This document shows, piece by piece, positions 44,899-53,041 of a DNA stretch of 64,000 nt. The stretch is from Janibacter limosus. Lineage in GTDB: Bacteria; Actinomycetota; Actinomycetes; Actinomycetales; Dermatophilaceae. The first letter of the stretch is position 1. Each line of letters starts with the position of its first letter. The notes beneath the pieces were generated by a model, which did not search any database, was not told where the DNA came from, and saw only the letters and a program-made list of their open reading frames with translations. The position numbers were made by a program, and so were the translations under genes. The stretch lies in contig NZ_CP036164.1 in the NCBI RefSeq assembly GCF_004295485.1, positions 3,472,001 through 3,536,000 of the forward strand, read 5' to 3'.

Positions 44899-44978
44899 AT
44901 TTCCTTAAGGTCGTGCGCAAGGGAATGCGTACGACCTTGAGGAGATGCGTCCGTCCGGGTGCACGACCTCAAGGAAAT
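44899..44978. repeat. intergenic palindrome D, three half-sites
   Basis: ATTTCCTTAAGGTCGTGC (44899-44916) is complementary at 17 of 18 positions to 44961-44978. A third, inverted copy lies between (44927-44948). A related half-site stands upstream of the HAD gene at 21368-21392. It lies between ahpF and a cupin gene on the same strand, in terminator position. Confidence 0.75.
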
Positions 44979-45022
44979 GCGCCTCACGTCGTGATCGTCC
45001 CCCTTCGACACCAGGAGCCAGC

Positions 45023-45451
45023 ATGAGCGAGCAGATCGACCTGTCCGACCACGGACCCGCCCCCTATGTCGTCGACATCGAGTCGGCCACGCTGCAGAAC
45101 AGCAACTACCGCTCCACGCTGTGGACCGGCAAGAACCTGCAGCTGACCGTCATGGCGATCGCCCCCGGCGACGACATCGGCCTCGAGGTCCACGAGGACC
45201 ACGACCAGTTCCTGCGCGTCGAGGAGGGTCGCGGCCGCGCCCAGATGGGACCTGCCGAGGACGACCTGTCCTTCGACCGTGAGGTCGGGGACGACGACAT
45301 CATCATGGTTCCGGCCGGGCAGTGGCACAACGTCACCAACATCGGTGACGTACCGCTCAAGGTCTACTCCCTCTACGGCCCGCCGGAGCACGTGCACGGT
45401 ACGGTCCACGCGACCAAGGCCGACCAGGACGCCGACCCCAACGAGCACTGA
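45023..45451 (+). CDS. cupin domain-containing protein
   Basis: 142 residues, a single cupin barrel. Motif 1 with metal ligands is GLEVHEDHDQFLRVEEGRGRAQ (His, His, Gln/Glu), motif 2 VPAGQWHNVTNIGDVPLKVYSLYGPPEH (His). Small actinobacterial cupins of this type bind a metal and often have isomerase or dioxygenase-like roles; the reaction is not predictable. ATG 45023 with AGGAG upstream. It ends before a strong terminator. Confidence 0.88.
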   Translation: MSEQIDLSDHGPAPYVVDIESATLQNSNYRSTLWTGKNLQLTVMAIAPGDDIGLEVHEDHDQFLRVEEGRGRAQMGPAEDDLSFDREVGDDDIIMVPAGQWHNVTNIGDVPLKVYSLYGPPEHVHGTVHATKADQDADPNEH

Positions 45452-45473
45452 GCTCGCGGCGGGTGAGCGATGG

Positions 45474-45511
45474 CGAAGGGTGGGACGCACGCAGGTGCGT
45501 CCCACCCTTCG
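45474..45511. terminator. hairpin terminator with CGAAGGG/CCCTTCG at its base
   Basis: CGAAGGGTGGGACGCAC (45474-45490), loop GCAG, and the exact 17-base complement (45495-45511). It follows the cupin gene. Together with 35717-35756 it shows the heptamer used as an inverted pair in terminators. Confidence 0.88.
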
Positions 45512-45543
45512 GCCGTCTGCTGGCCCACTAGATGACTCGTGAG

Positions 45544-45549
45544 TAACCT
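45544..45549 (+). promoter_or_regulatory. -10 box for leaderless alpha/beta hydrolase gene
   Basis: TAACCT, 7 bases before ATG 45557; no ribosome site in between. Confidence 0.55.
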
Positions 45550-45556
45550 CGCCTCC

Positions 45557-46366
45557 ATGACGAGCACCATCGAGTACACGCACCTGGCGGGTGACGGCGA
45601 GCCGGTCGTCCTCGTCCACGGCATCGGTCACCGACGCGAGGCGTGGGGCGAGGTGCCGCAGCTGCTCAACGCGCGCGGCCACGACGTCTACGTCGTCGAC
45701 CTGCCCGGTCACGGCGCCTCCCCGGTCCCGGCGAAGCCGTACGGGTACTCGATGGGCAGCCACGCCGAGCAGTTCGAGCGGCTCTTCGGCGAGCTCGGCA
45801 TCGAGCGGCCCCACGTCGTCGGCAACTCGCTCGGTGGCGCGATGGTCCTCGAGATGGCCCACCGCGGCATCGTGCGCAGTGCGACCGCGCTCTCCCCGGC
45901 TGGCTTCTTCCCCGTGCTCCACCTGCCCAATGTCGCGGCGAACCTGCTCTTCATGAAGGGCGGCAGCCACCTGCCAGAGGCGCTGCACCGCAAGCTCAAC
46001 GGGTTCGAGTGGTTCAGGAAGCTCGCCTTCCGCTCGCTCTACACGCACCCGGAGAAGGTCTCCGTGGAGGACGCCGTGGGCGACACGCTCAACCTGCGCC
46101 GGGCCAAGGGCTTCTGGCCGCACTTCTTCGGCGCGACCTTCCTGCGCACGACCAAGCACGTCATCGTGCCGACGACGATCGGTTGGGGTGACACCGACCG
46201 GCTGCTCCTGCCCTCAGAGGCCAAGGTCGCGCGCGAGCGGTTGCCCGAGGCGACGCATGTCTCGCTCCCGGACTGCGGGCACTGCCCGCAGATCGACCAT
46301 CCCGAGCTCGTCGTCGACCTCGTCGTCGCGACCATGGAGCGGGCCGCGGACGCGACGGCCGTCTGA
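45557..46366 (+). CDS. alpha/beta hydrolase
   Basis: 269 residues. The oxyanion motif VVLVHGIGHRREAW, the nucleophile elbow GNSLGG (Ser about 95), the acid Asp in GWGDTDRLL and the catalytic His in PDCGHCPQIDHPE complete the triad. Ester or C-C bond hydrolysis is possible; substrate unknown. ATG 45557 was chosen for its leaderless context over the in-frame GTG at 45539. Convergent with the copper oxidase gene, with only 5 bases between stops. Confidence 0.9.
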   Translation: MTSTIEYTHLAGDGEPVVLVHGIGHRREAWGEVPQLLNARGHDVYVVDLPGHGASPVPAKPYGYSMGSHAEQFERLFGELGIERPHVVGNSLGGAMVLEMAHRGIVRSATALSPAGFFPVLHLPNVAANLLFMKGGSHLPEALHRKLNGFEWFRKLAFRSLYTHPEKVSVEDAVGDTLNLRRAKGFWPHFFGATFLRTTKHVIVPTTIGWGDTDRLLLPSEAKVARERLPEATHVSLPDCGHCPQIDHPELVVDLVVATMERAADATAV

Positions 46367-46371
46367 GGCCG

Positions 46372-49017
46372 TCAGCGCACCCGCACGATGCCGTGGGCGC
46401 CCTTCTCCCCCTGCGTCATCACGTGGTTGACGAAGGGGTAGTGGCCGGCCTGCGGGAAGGTCAGCTCGACGAACCCGCCCTGCGCGGGCAGCAACCCGAG
46501 GGCCTGCGACCCGGCTGTCGGCCCACCGACCTCGTCGGGCCCGCCGATCCGGTAGGCGCCCTCCTGCCAGACGGTGTCGAACTGCCCACCGACGACGTGG
46601 AAGGACAGCGGTCCGTCGGGCCCGGCGTCGAGCACCCAGAAGCGCACTCGCTCACCCACCCGTGCGGTGAGCTGGTCGGCGTCGTACTGGAAGGCGCGGC
46701 CGTTGAAGGCCGTCGCGGGCGGCTCGCCACTCGCGTCCTCACCCGCGTAGAGCTCTGACGCGGTGAGGACGTAGGAGCGGTCGACCTGCGGCAGGCCGGG
46801 CGGCTCGATGACGACGGCGCCGAACGTGCCCTGGGCGATGTGGGTCGACATCGGCATCGTCGAGCAGTGGTACATCCAGATGCCCGCGCGCTCGGCGGTG
46901 AAGGTGTAGGTCAGTCGTGTGCCCGGAGCAATGGTGCGCATGGGCTTGTCGGGAGCCAGGGAGCCCGCGTGGAAGTCGATCGAGTGCCCGATCGTGCCGT
47001 CGTTGACCAGGGTGATGACGAAGCGGTCACCGACGCGGCCGTGCAGCGTGGGGCCGGGGGCGGTGCCGCCGAAGGTCCAGCGGGTACGGGTGACTCCCGG
47101 CGCCACCTCGACCTCGATCTCCTGGACCCGGAGCGTCACGCGATGGGTCCGCTTGTCGGACAGCGGTGTGAGAGAGGCGTCGTCGGCCTCGAAGCCCTCC
47201 GGCCAGGTGGCCCCGGGCTGCAGGGCGAAGGGGGGACTCCCCGCCTCGTCGTGCCCGGCCGCGTGCTCGGACCCGTGCGCCGGTGCTTGCGCTGGTGCGC
47301 CGGTGACGACGATGTCGAAGGTCATCCCCATCGCCCGGTGCCCGGCAACCGTGCACCACCCCTGTCGGTCGGCGCCGACGATGCCGACGTCGAGGGTGGC
47401 GGACTCTCCCTTCGTCAGGCGTGGGGTCTCCATGTCGTCGTCGAGGTGGAGGTCGTGCACGGTGCTGCCGTCGGTGTTGGTGAGGGTGATGACCAGCCGG
47501 TCGCCGGCGGGGACCTCGACGCGGGACGGGCTGAAGGTCATGTCCGCCTTCGCTTGGACGGCGACCTCGGTCGTGTGCCCCGTCGGAGCGACAGTCGTTG
47601 CGGGAGAGACGCCCCCGCTCCCACCGTCGAGGACCGGCTGGAGGGCCGGGCCGGTCGCGAGGGCGAGCGCCACGAGCGTCACGCCGGCCATGAGCTGGGT
47701 CCGGGGGAAGGGCGGATCGAGGACCCGGGCGGCCTCGGCACGGCCCTGCTCCAGGCCGGCCCGACGCTCCTCTGGGGTGGCCAGGACGGCCTCCTTGCGG
47801 ACGGCGACGACCCGCTTGATGGTGCTCAGCAGGATCGGGACGAAGGCGGCCAGGCCCACGAGCACGAGCGCGGCGAGGACCACGCGCGTGCCGGAGGGCA
47901 CCGGGAGGAGGGCCAGGGCGAAGGGCACGTTGATGATGACGATGCGGGTCATGCCGAGCCGGTCGAAGCCCTCGATGCCGGCCCGGACCACGCGCGGCCC
48001 GCCGCCGATCACCGCCGGGACGAGGTGGCTCAGCGCCCCGGTGAGCACCTGCAACCCGAAGCCGATGACGAGCACGGCCGCGACCCGGCCGTACCCGGAG
48101 GTCGCGTCCGCGAGGTCCTCGGCCGTGGCCACGCGCCAGCCGACCATGCCGATGCCGACGAGGAACCATGCCGCTCCGGCCATGACGGACCACGATGCGA
48201 AGTGGCGTGGTGGCTTCTGCCGGGCCGGCGCGACGAGCGAGCGGGCGGTCCACAGCAGTGAGACGAGGTAGCCGGTGATGCCGGCGAGGACCAGCCAGCG
48301 CCACCCGAGCAGGGCGCCGGTGCAGGCCAGGCCCAGGCCGCCGACGAGCCCGGGCAGCGACTGGCGGGCGCGGCGCTCGGCAGCGTCGTCCATCCGGGCG
48401 CGCAGGATCGTCGGCCACAGCGTGATGAGGGTGCCGGTCACGGTGATGCCGACCCAGCCGAGCACGTTGACCAGCGAGTGGGCCAGGACCAGCCGGGCAT
48501 GCATGTCGTCGCCCTGGCCGCGGGCGAGGAGCACGCCGAGGGTCGCCCCGACGGGGAGGAAGGCGGCCGAGGCGAGGTAGTGGTGGACGACGATGCGGAA
48601 GCGTCCGGGCAGGGCCCCGCGCAGTCGGCGCACGAGCTGCCACGCGTGCCAGGCCACGGCGACGACGATGGCCGCGGCCCCCGCGAGGGTCAGCCACCAC
48701 CAGGTCGTCGGCACGCCGACGAGCACGGCGAGGATTCCGACGTGGAGCAGGACGAGGCGGCGGTTCTGCGTCGCGCGCACGTCGATGTCGGGGTGGTTCT
48801 TCAGCAGGGTCGTCGCGAAGTGCGTGCTCCACACCATGATCGAGTGGGTGAGGCCGCCGAGGGCGACCAGGTGCACCATCAGCCAGGTCGCGTCAGGGAC
48901 GAAGGGGTGGACCAGCGCTGTGAGCGCGGCGGCCATCAGCCACAGCACGCCGGGACGGTCGCGCATCGCCCAGACCCCGCCCGGACCTCGGGGTGGGGTG
49001 GCCGGTCGGCCGGTCAC
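46372..49017 (-). CDS. NirK-like multicopper protein fused to an N-terminal membrane domain and a cupredoxin
   Basis: 881 residues. About 1-440 hold some ten to twelve membrane helices (NnrS-like by appearance). About 475-580 form a cupredoxin-like domain (WCTVAGHRAMGM). The C-terminal 330 residues form a two-domain copper nitrite reductase: HSIDFH (H678, D681, H683), YHC (H717, C718), H726, a FHVVGG His and the VNH His supply the NirK type 1, type 2 and catalytic residues. The usual axial Met five residues after H726 is Thr (T731). Nitrite-to-NO reduction is likely but must be tested. The GTG at 49017 overlaps the upstream stop (GTGA). Confidence 0.88.
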   Translation of the reverse strand: MTGRPATPPRGPGGVWAMRDRPGVLWLMAAALTALVHPFVPDATWLMVHLVALGGLTHSIMVWSTHFATTLLKNHPDIDVRATQNRRLVLLHVGILAVLVGVPTTWWWLTLAGAAAIVVAVAWHAWQLVRRLRGALPGRFRIVVHHYLASAAFLPVGATLGVLLARGQGDDMHARLVLAHSLVNVLGWVGITVTGTLITLWPTILRARMDDAAERRARQSLPGLVGGLGLACTGALLGWRWLVLAGITGYLVSLLWTARSLVAPARQKPPRHFASWSVMAGAAWFLVGIGMVGWRVATAEDLADATSGYGRVAAVLVIGFGLQVLTGALSHLVPAVIGGGPRVVRAGIEGFDRLGMTRIVIINVPFALALLPVPSGTRVVLAALVLVGLAAFVPILLSTIKRVVAVRKEAVLATPEERRAGLEQGRAEAARVLDPPFPRTQLMAGVTLVALALATGPALQPVLDGGSGGVSPATTVAPTGHTTEVAVQAKADMTFSPSRVEVPAGDRLVITLTNTDGSTVHDLHLDDDMETPRLTKGESATLDVGIVGADRQGWCTVAGHRAMGMTFDIVVTGAPAQAPAHGSEHAAGHDEAGSPPFALQPGATWPEGFEADDASLTPLSDKRTHRVTLRVQEIEVEVAPGVTRTRWTFGGTAPGPTLHGRVGDRFVITLVNDGTIGHSIDFHAGSLAPDKPMRTIAPGTRLTYTFTAERAGIWMYHCSTMPMSTHIAQGTFGAVVIEPPGLPQVDRSYVLTASELYAGEDASGEPPATAFNGRAFQYDADQLTARVGERVRFWVLDAGPDGPLSFHVVGGQFDTVWQEGAYRIGGPDEVGGPTAGSQALGLLPAQGGFVELTFPQAGHYPFVNHVMTQGEKGAHGIVRVR

Positions 49018-49484
49018 AGTGCAGCTGGTGGTGGGGCGGAGGTGGCGGGGACGGCGGCAGCGGTGAGGGCGTCGACCTCGTCCCAGTCGTCGCCGCGCAG
49101 AGTCGTGAGCGAGGCCGGGAAGAGGCCGTCCTCCTCGCGCTCGATGTGCGAGCGCAGGTCCGCGTAGAACCGGTCGGCGAGGTCGAGCTTGCCCGCCCGC
49201 AGCCGGGCCAGCAGCTCGTCGAGGGTGGCGTGCTCCCTGCACAGGGAGTCGATGTACGGGATGAAGTCCTCGTCCCGCCGCAGGACGGTGAAGAGCCCTG
49301 CCTCCTCCGCGTCGGTGTGCGGCGCCAGCAGCGTGGCCACCTCGTCGACGAGCTCGACGACCTCGTCGGTGGCGCCGACCGCTGCCGCGCGCCGCAGCAG
49401 GCCGGTCGCGTTGATCAGCTCCTCGTGCTCAGCGGTGAAGCGGCCGATCATGTCGATCGACCGGCACCCGCAGTAGGAGCACAT
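49014..49484 (-). CDS. hemerythrin HHE domain protein
   Basis: 156 residues. The di-iron ligand pattern is visible as H20 (FTAEHEEL), H56/E60 (APHTDAEE), H85 (CREHATLDEL) and H113/E117 (RSHIEREE). It would bind O2 or NO. The extreme N-terminus MCSYCGCRS carries three Cys that could bind a metal or a cluster. Encoded between DUF2249 and the NirK-like protein and overlapping the latter by 4 bases, so probably part of the same nitrite/NO response. Confidence 0.9.
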   Translation of the reverse strand: MCSYCGCRSIDMIGRFTAEHEELINATGLLRRAAAVGATDEVVELVDEVATLLAPHTDAEEAGLFTVLRRDEDFIPYIDSLCREHATLDELLARLRAGKLDLADRFYADLRSHIEREEDGLFPASLTTLRGDDWDEVDALTAAAVPATSAPPPAAL

Positions 49485-49487
49485 CGC

Positions 49488-49745
49488 TCAGGCTGCGCGG
49501 GTCAGGCGCAGGGTCCAGGCCTCGGGACCCTCGACGAGGTACTCGACCGACCAGACGCCCGGCTCGAGGCCCTCGACCTGGCGCAGCAGGGGCTGCGGGT
49601 CGTGCGGCGCGACGAGGTCGAGCGAGCGGCCCGGGCGGATGGCCGAGAGGGCTCCGATGACGGTCGCGTGCCGGATGGAGCGCGGGATCGGGCGCACGTC
49701 GAGGGCGGGGATCTCCTCGGCCATCTGGAGGTTGGTCTCAGTCAT
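49488..49745 (-). CDS. DUF2249 domain protein
   Basis: 85 residues, one DUF2249 domain: IPALDVRPIPRSIRHATVIGALSAIRPGRSLDLVAPHDPQPLL is characteristic. The family often accompanies hemerythrins and denitrification genes, and that holds here. ATG 49745 with GAAGGGAT upstream. First gene of the three-gene unit; function unknown. Confidence 0.88.
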   Translation of the reverse strand: MTETNLQMAEEIPALDVRPIPRSIRHATVIGALSAIRPGRSLDLVAPHDPQPLLRQVEGLEPGVWSVEYLVEGPEAWTLRLTRAA

Positions 49746-49805
49746 GGTGGAGATCCCTTCGAGGAGCGCGTGGCGGGTCGTGTTGCCCGGTGACCATCAA
49801 TTTAC

Positions 49806-49811
49806 TACATT
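49806..49811 (+). promoter_or_regulatory. -10 box for leaderless regulator gene in AT-rich divergent region
   Basis: TACATT stands 7 bases before GTG 49819. The surrounding TCAATTTACTACATTGT holds CAAT/ATTG arms around 7 bases, a possible operator shared with the divergent DUF2249-hemerythrin-NirK unit. Confidence 0.5.
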
Positions 49812-49818
49812 GTGAGCC

Positions 49819-50478
49819 GTGAAAAATAATCCCCTCGGCCCGCGTCCCGCCCCCGAGGCGGACCCGGATGATCTCGGTGCCGCCGGGCTCGTCCTGGCCG
49901 CCATCCGTGGGGCGGCGCACCCCCTGCGGGTCGGTGAGATCGCGCGGACCGTCGGCTCGCACGACAACACCGTGCGCGGGCATCTGGCGACCCTCATCGA
50001 TCTCGGTCTGGTCGAGTCCGAGACGGCCCCGGTGCAGGGCCGTGGGCGCCCCGCGGTGCTCTACTCGGCTGGGCCCCGACCAGGCGTGCGCATCGACGAG
50101 TACCGCTCCCTCGCAGGGACCTTCGCCGCAGATCTGGTCACGCAGGGGAGCGGCCCGCAGGTGCGCGAGCGGGCCCGTCGGATCGGCCGGACCTGGGGCG
50201 AGAGCCTGACCCCACCGCCGGCGAAGGGAGCCGCCCCGCCGGATCTCGACGGCGTCCTGGCCGAGCTCGGGTTCGGGCCGCAGCGCGACGCGGACGTGGT
50301 CCGCCTGACCACCTGCCCCCTGCTCGACCTGGCGGTCGCCAACCCCGACGTCATCTGCCAGGTCCACCTGGGTCTCGTCGACGGGATCATCGACCGGGGC
50401 GAGGGTGACGCGGAGGCCGAGCTCACCCCCTTCGCCGAGCCCGGTGCGTGCCTGCTGCGGGTGCCGCGACCCGCGTAG
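49819..50478 (+). CDS. winged-helix regulator, possibly Fe-S-binding (SufR-like)
   Basis: 219 residues. The N-terminal winged helix is HPLRVGEIARTVGSHDNTVRGHLATLIDLGLVESE, followed by GRGRPAVLYSAG (the wing). The C-terminal part has C166 (TTCPLLDLA), C180 and H183 (NPDVICQVHLGLVDG) and C211, a spacing reminiscent of SufR-type [4Fe-4S] regulators (inference). Divergent from the DUF2249-hemerythrin-NirK genes, so it probably controls them in response to NO or redox state. Leaderless GTG start. Confidence 0.82.
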   Translation: MKNNPLGPRPAPEADPDDLGAAGLVLAAIRGAAHPLRVGEIARTVGSHDNTVRGHLATLIDLGLVESETAPVQGRGRPAVLYSAGPRPGVRIDEYRSLAGTFAADLVTQGSGPQVRERARRIGRTWGESLTPPPAKGAAPPDLDGVLAELGFGPQRDADVVRLTTCPLLDLAVANPDVICQVHLGLVDGIIDRGEGDAEAELTPFAEPGACLLRVPRPA

Positions 50479-50557
50479 CCCTGGGGCCGGCGCGTCGGTG
50501 TCACAAGTGGCGTAGGTTACTGACGAGGAAACAAGCCACCGTGATGGAAGGTCATCG

Positions 50558-52173
50558 ATGACTGCCGCGCCCGAAGGACACGCCCCCGAGGACATCGCCC
50601 GCACCGAGCTGCCGGGGCGGGTCGACGTGCTCGTCGTCGGCGCCGGCCTGTCGGGCATCGGGGCCGCCCACCGCATCCGCGAGGTCAATCCCGGCATCGA
50701 GCTGGCGATCCTCGAGGCGCGGGCGGCGACCGGGGGCACCTGGGACCTCTTCCGCTACCCGGGCGTGCGCTCGGACTCCGACATGTTCACCTTGTCCTTC
50801 CCCTTCCGCCCGTGGGAGGGGCGCAAGGCGATCGCCGCGGGCGGCGACATCCTCGACTACATCCGCGCGACCGCGCACGAGTCGGGCCTCGAGGAGCTGA
50901 TCCACACGGGGCACCGGGCGGTCGCGGCGAGCTGGTCGAGCGACGAGCAGGAGTGGACCGTCGAGGTCGACACCCCGACCGGGCGCCGGCAGGTGCGCGC
51001 CGGGTTCATCCACCTGGGCAGCGGCTACTACAACTACGAGCAGGCGCACGACGCGGGCTTCGAGGGGGTCGAGGACTTCCGCGGGACCGTGGTCCACCCG
51101 CAGTTCTGGCCGCAGGACCTCGACCACGCGGGCAAGCGGGTCGTCGTCATCGGCTCCGGCGCCACGGCCGTGACCGTCGTGCCTGCGATGGCCGAGACCG
51201 CCGCGCACGTGACGATGCTGCAACGCACCCCGAGCTATGTCTTCGGTCAGCCGGGCGTCGACCCCTTCGTCCAGATGCTGCGTCGCCGGCTCAGCCCCGC
51301 TGCCGTGCAGAAGGCAGCACGGGTGAAGAACCTCGGCATGCAGTACTTCCTCTACGAGCTCTCCCGGCGGCGTCCGAAGGCGGCCAACAAGATCGCCCTG
51401 ACCGAGCTGCGCAGGCACCTGCCCAAGGACGTCGTCGACGAGCACTTCACCCGCCGTACGACGTGTGGGACCAGCGCCTGTGCGCCGTGCCTGACGGTGA
51501 CCTCTACAGCGTGATCCGCCGCGGGCGCGCCGAGGTCGTCACCGGGCACATCGACCGCTTCGTGCCCGAGGGCGTGCGCCTGACCGACGGCCGGGTCGTC
51601 GAGGCCGACATCGTGGTCACCGCGACCGGCCTGCTGCTCAAGCTGCTCGGCGGCATGACCTTCACCGTCGACGGCGAGCCGGTGGCGATGGAGCGGGCCT
51701 ATGCCTACCGCGGCCTGATGCTGGCGGGCGTCCCCAATGTCGCGATGACCGTCGGCTACGTCAACGCGTCGTGGACCCTGCGCGCCGACCTCGTGAGCAG
51801 GTACGTCGCCTCGCTCATCGCCCACATGCGCGACCGCGGCCTGGGCATCGCCGTGCCCGTCGCGCCCGACGGGATGACCGCCGGCCCGATCCTCGACCTC
51901 ACGGCCGGCTACGTCCAGCGCGTCGTCTCTGCCTTCCCCAAGGTGGGCGACCGGGCGCCGTGGACGATGCCGCAGAACTACGTCAAGGACAAGTTCGCCT
52001 TCGCCCGGGCCGACGTCACCACGGACATGCACTTCGTGCCGGTCGGGGCGAAGGGGGAGACCCTCCCGCAGGGTGCTGCGGCGCCCGCGGAGCTCGCCCT
52101 GCCGGGGACGTCCAGCAATGTCGACGGCTCGCCGGGCGACGTCCGTGACGAGACCCTCGAGGTGGCCCGATGA
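50558..52173 (+). pseudogene. Baeyer-Villiger-type flavin monooxygenase, split by a frameshift
   Basis: Two frames together encode one protein of about 538 residues: residues 1-298 from ATG 50558, then the rest in the -1 frame to 52173. The FAD motif is VVGAGLSGIGAAHRI, the BVMO fingerprint FRGTVVHPQFWP (FxGxxxHxxxW) is present, and the NADPH motif is VIGSGATAVT. At 51449-51452 the run ACCC is one C short: restoring it gives the expected HFTPPYDVWDQRL. Uncorrected, translation stops at 51514. This is either a real inactivating mutation or a sequencing error. The ATGA overlap with the next gene is kept. Confidence 0.88.
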
Positions 52174-53021
52174 AGCGCCCCGAGCTGGTCGTCGCGGGCG
52201 GGACCGCCGTCGTCACCGGTGCCGCCGGTGGCATGGGCGAGCACATCGCCAAGGGCCTGGCCCGTAGGGGCGCCGACCTCGTCATCCTCGACCGTGATGC
52301 CGACGGGCTGGCCCGGGTCGTCGCCGACATCGGTCGGGAGACGCCGGGTGCCCGGGTGACGAGCCACGTCGTCGACCTCGCCGACCGCGCCGCCGCGGAC
52401 GCGGTCATCGCGCGCATCCGTGACGCACACCCGGGCGTGACGATGCTCTTCAACAACGCCGGTGTGGCCGTCGGTGGACGCTTCACCCAGGTGGACGCCG
52501 AGGACTTCGACTGGCTGCTCGAGATCAACCTGCTCGTGCCGATCCGCTTCACCCGGGCCCTGCTGCCGCTGATGCTGGAGAACGGCGAGGGCCAGGTGGT
52601 CAACACCTCCAGCCTCTTCGGACTCGTCGGCCCGCCAGGCCAGAGCGCCTACTGCACGAGCAAGTTCGGCCTGCGCGGGTTCAGCGAGTCGCTGCGCAGC
52701 GAGCTCGAGGAGGAGGGCAAGCCGGTCGGTGTCACCGTCGTTCACCCCGGGGGGATCCGGACCAACATCGCGGTCAACGCGCGCGTGGCCGGCGGGGTCG
52801 ACCCCGCGGAGGCGGAGCGCAACCGCAGGGCCTTCGCCAAGATGCTCAGCTTCCCCGCGGACAAGGCAGCCGAGGAGATCATCGAGGCCGCCGTCGCCCG
52901 CAGGCCCCGGCTGCTCATCGGCAACGACGCCAAGGCGCTCGACACGATGGCGCGGATCTCCCCTTCGCGCTACTGGTCGGTCATGAGCCGTGCGATGGCC
53001 CTGGCGGCAAAGCGGAAGTAG
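52170..53021 (+). CDS. short-chain dehydrogenase/reductase
   Basis: 283 residues. TGAAGGMG (NAD(P) loop), NNAGVAVGG, NTSSLFGLVG (catalytic Ser) and YCTSK (catalytic Tyr/Lys) are all present. It would oxidise or reduce an alcohol/carbonyl, plausibly preparing the ketone for the upstream monooxygenase. ATG 52170 overlaps the upstream stop (ATGA), so the two are coupled. Confidence 0.94.
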   Translation: MKRPELVVAGGTAVVTGAAGGMGEHIAKGLARRGADLVILDRDADGLARVVADIGRETPGARVTSHVVDLADRAAADAVIARIRDAHPGVTMLFNNAGVAVGGRFTQVDAEDFDWLLEINLLVPIRFTRALLPLMLENGEGQVVNTSSLFGLVGPPGQSAYCTSKFGLRGFSESLRSELEEEGKPVGVTVVHPGGIRTNIAVNARVAGGVDPAEAERNRRAFAKMLSFPADKAAEEIIEAAVARRPRLLIGNDAKALDTMARISPSRYWSVMSRAMALAAKRK

Positions 53022-53041
53022 CGGCTGCAACGATGGGGGGC

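Noticed and set aside
46372..49242. Longer start for the NirK-like protein at 49242
   Set aside because: It would overlap most of the hemerythrin gene; GTG 49017 makes the usual GTGA junction.
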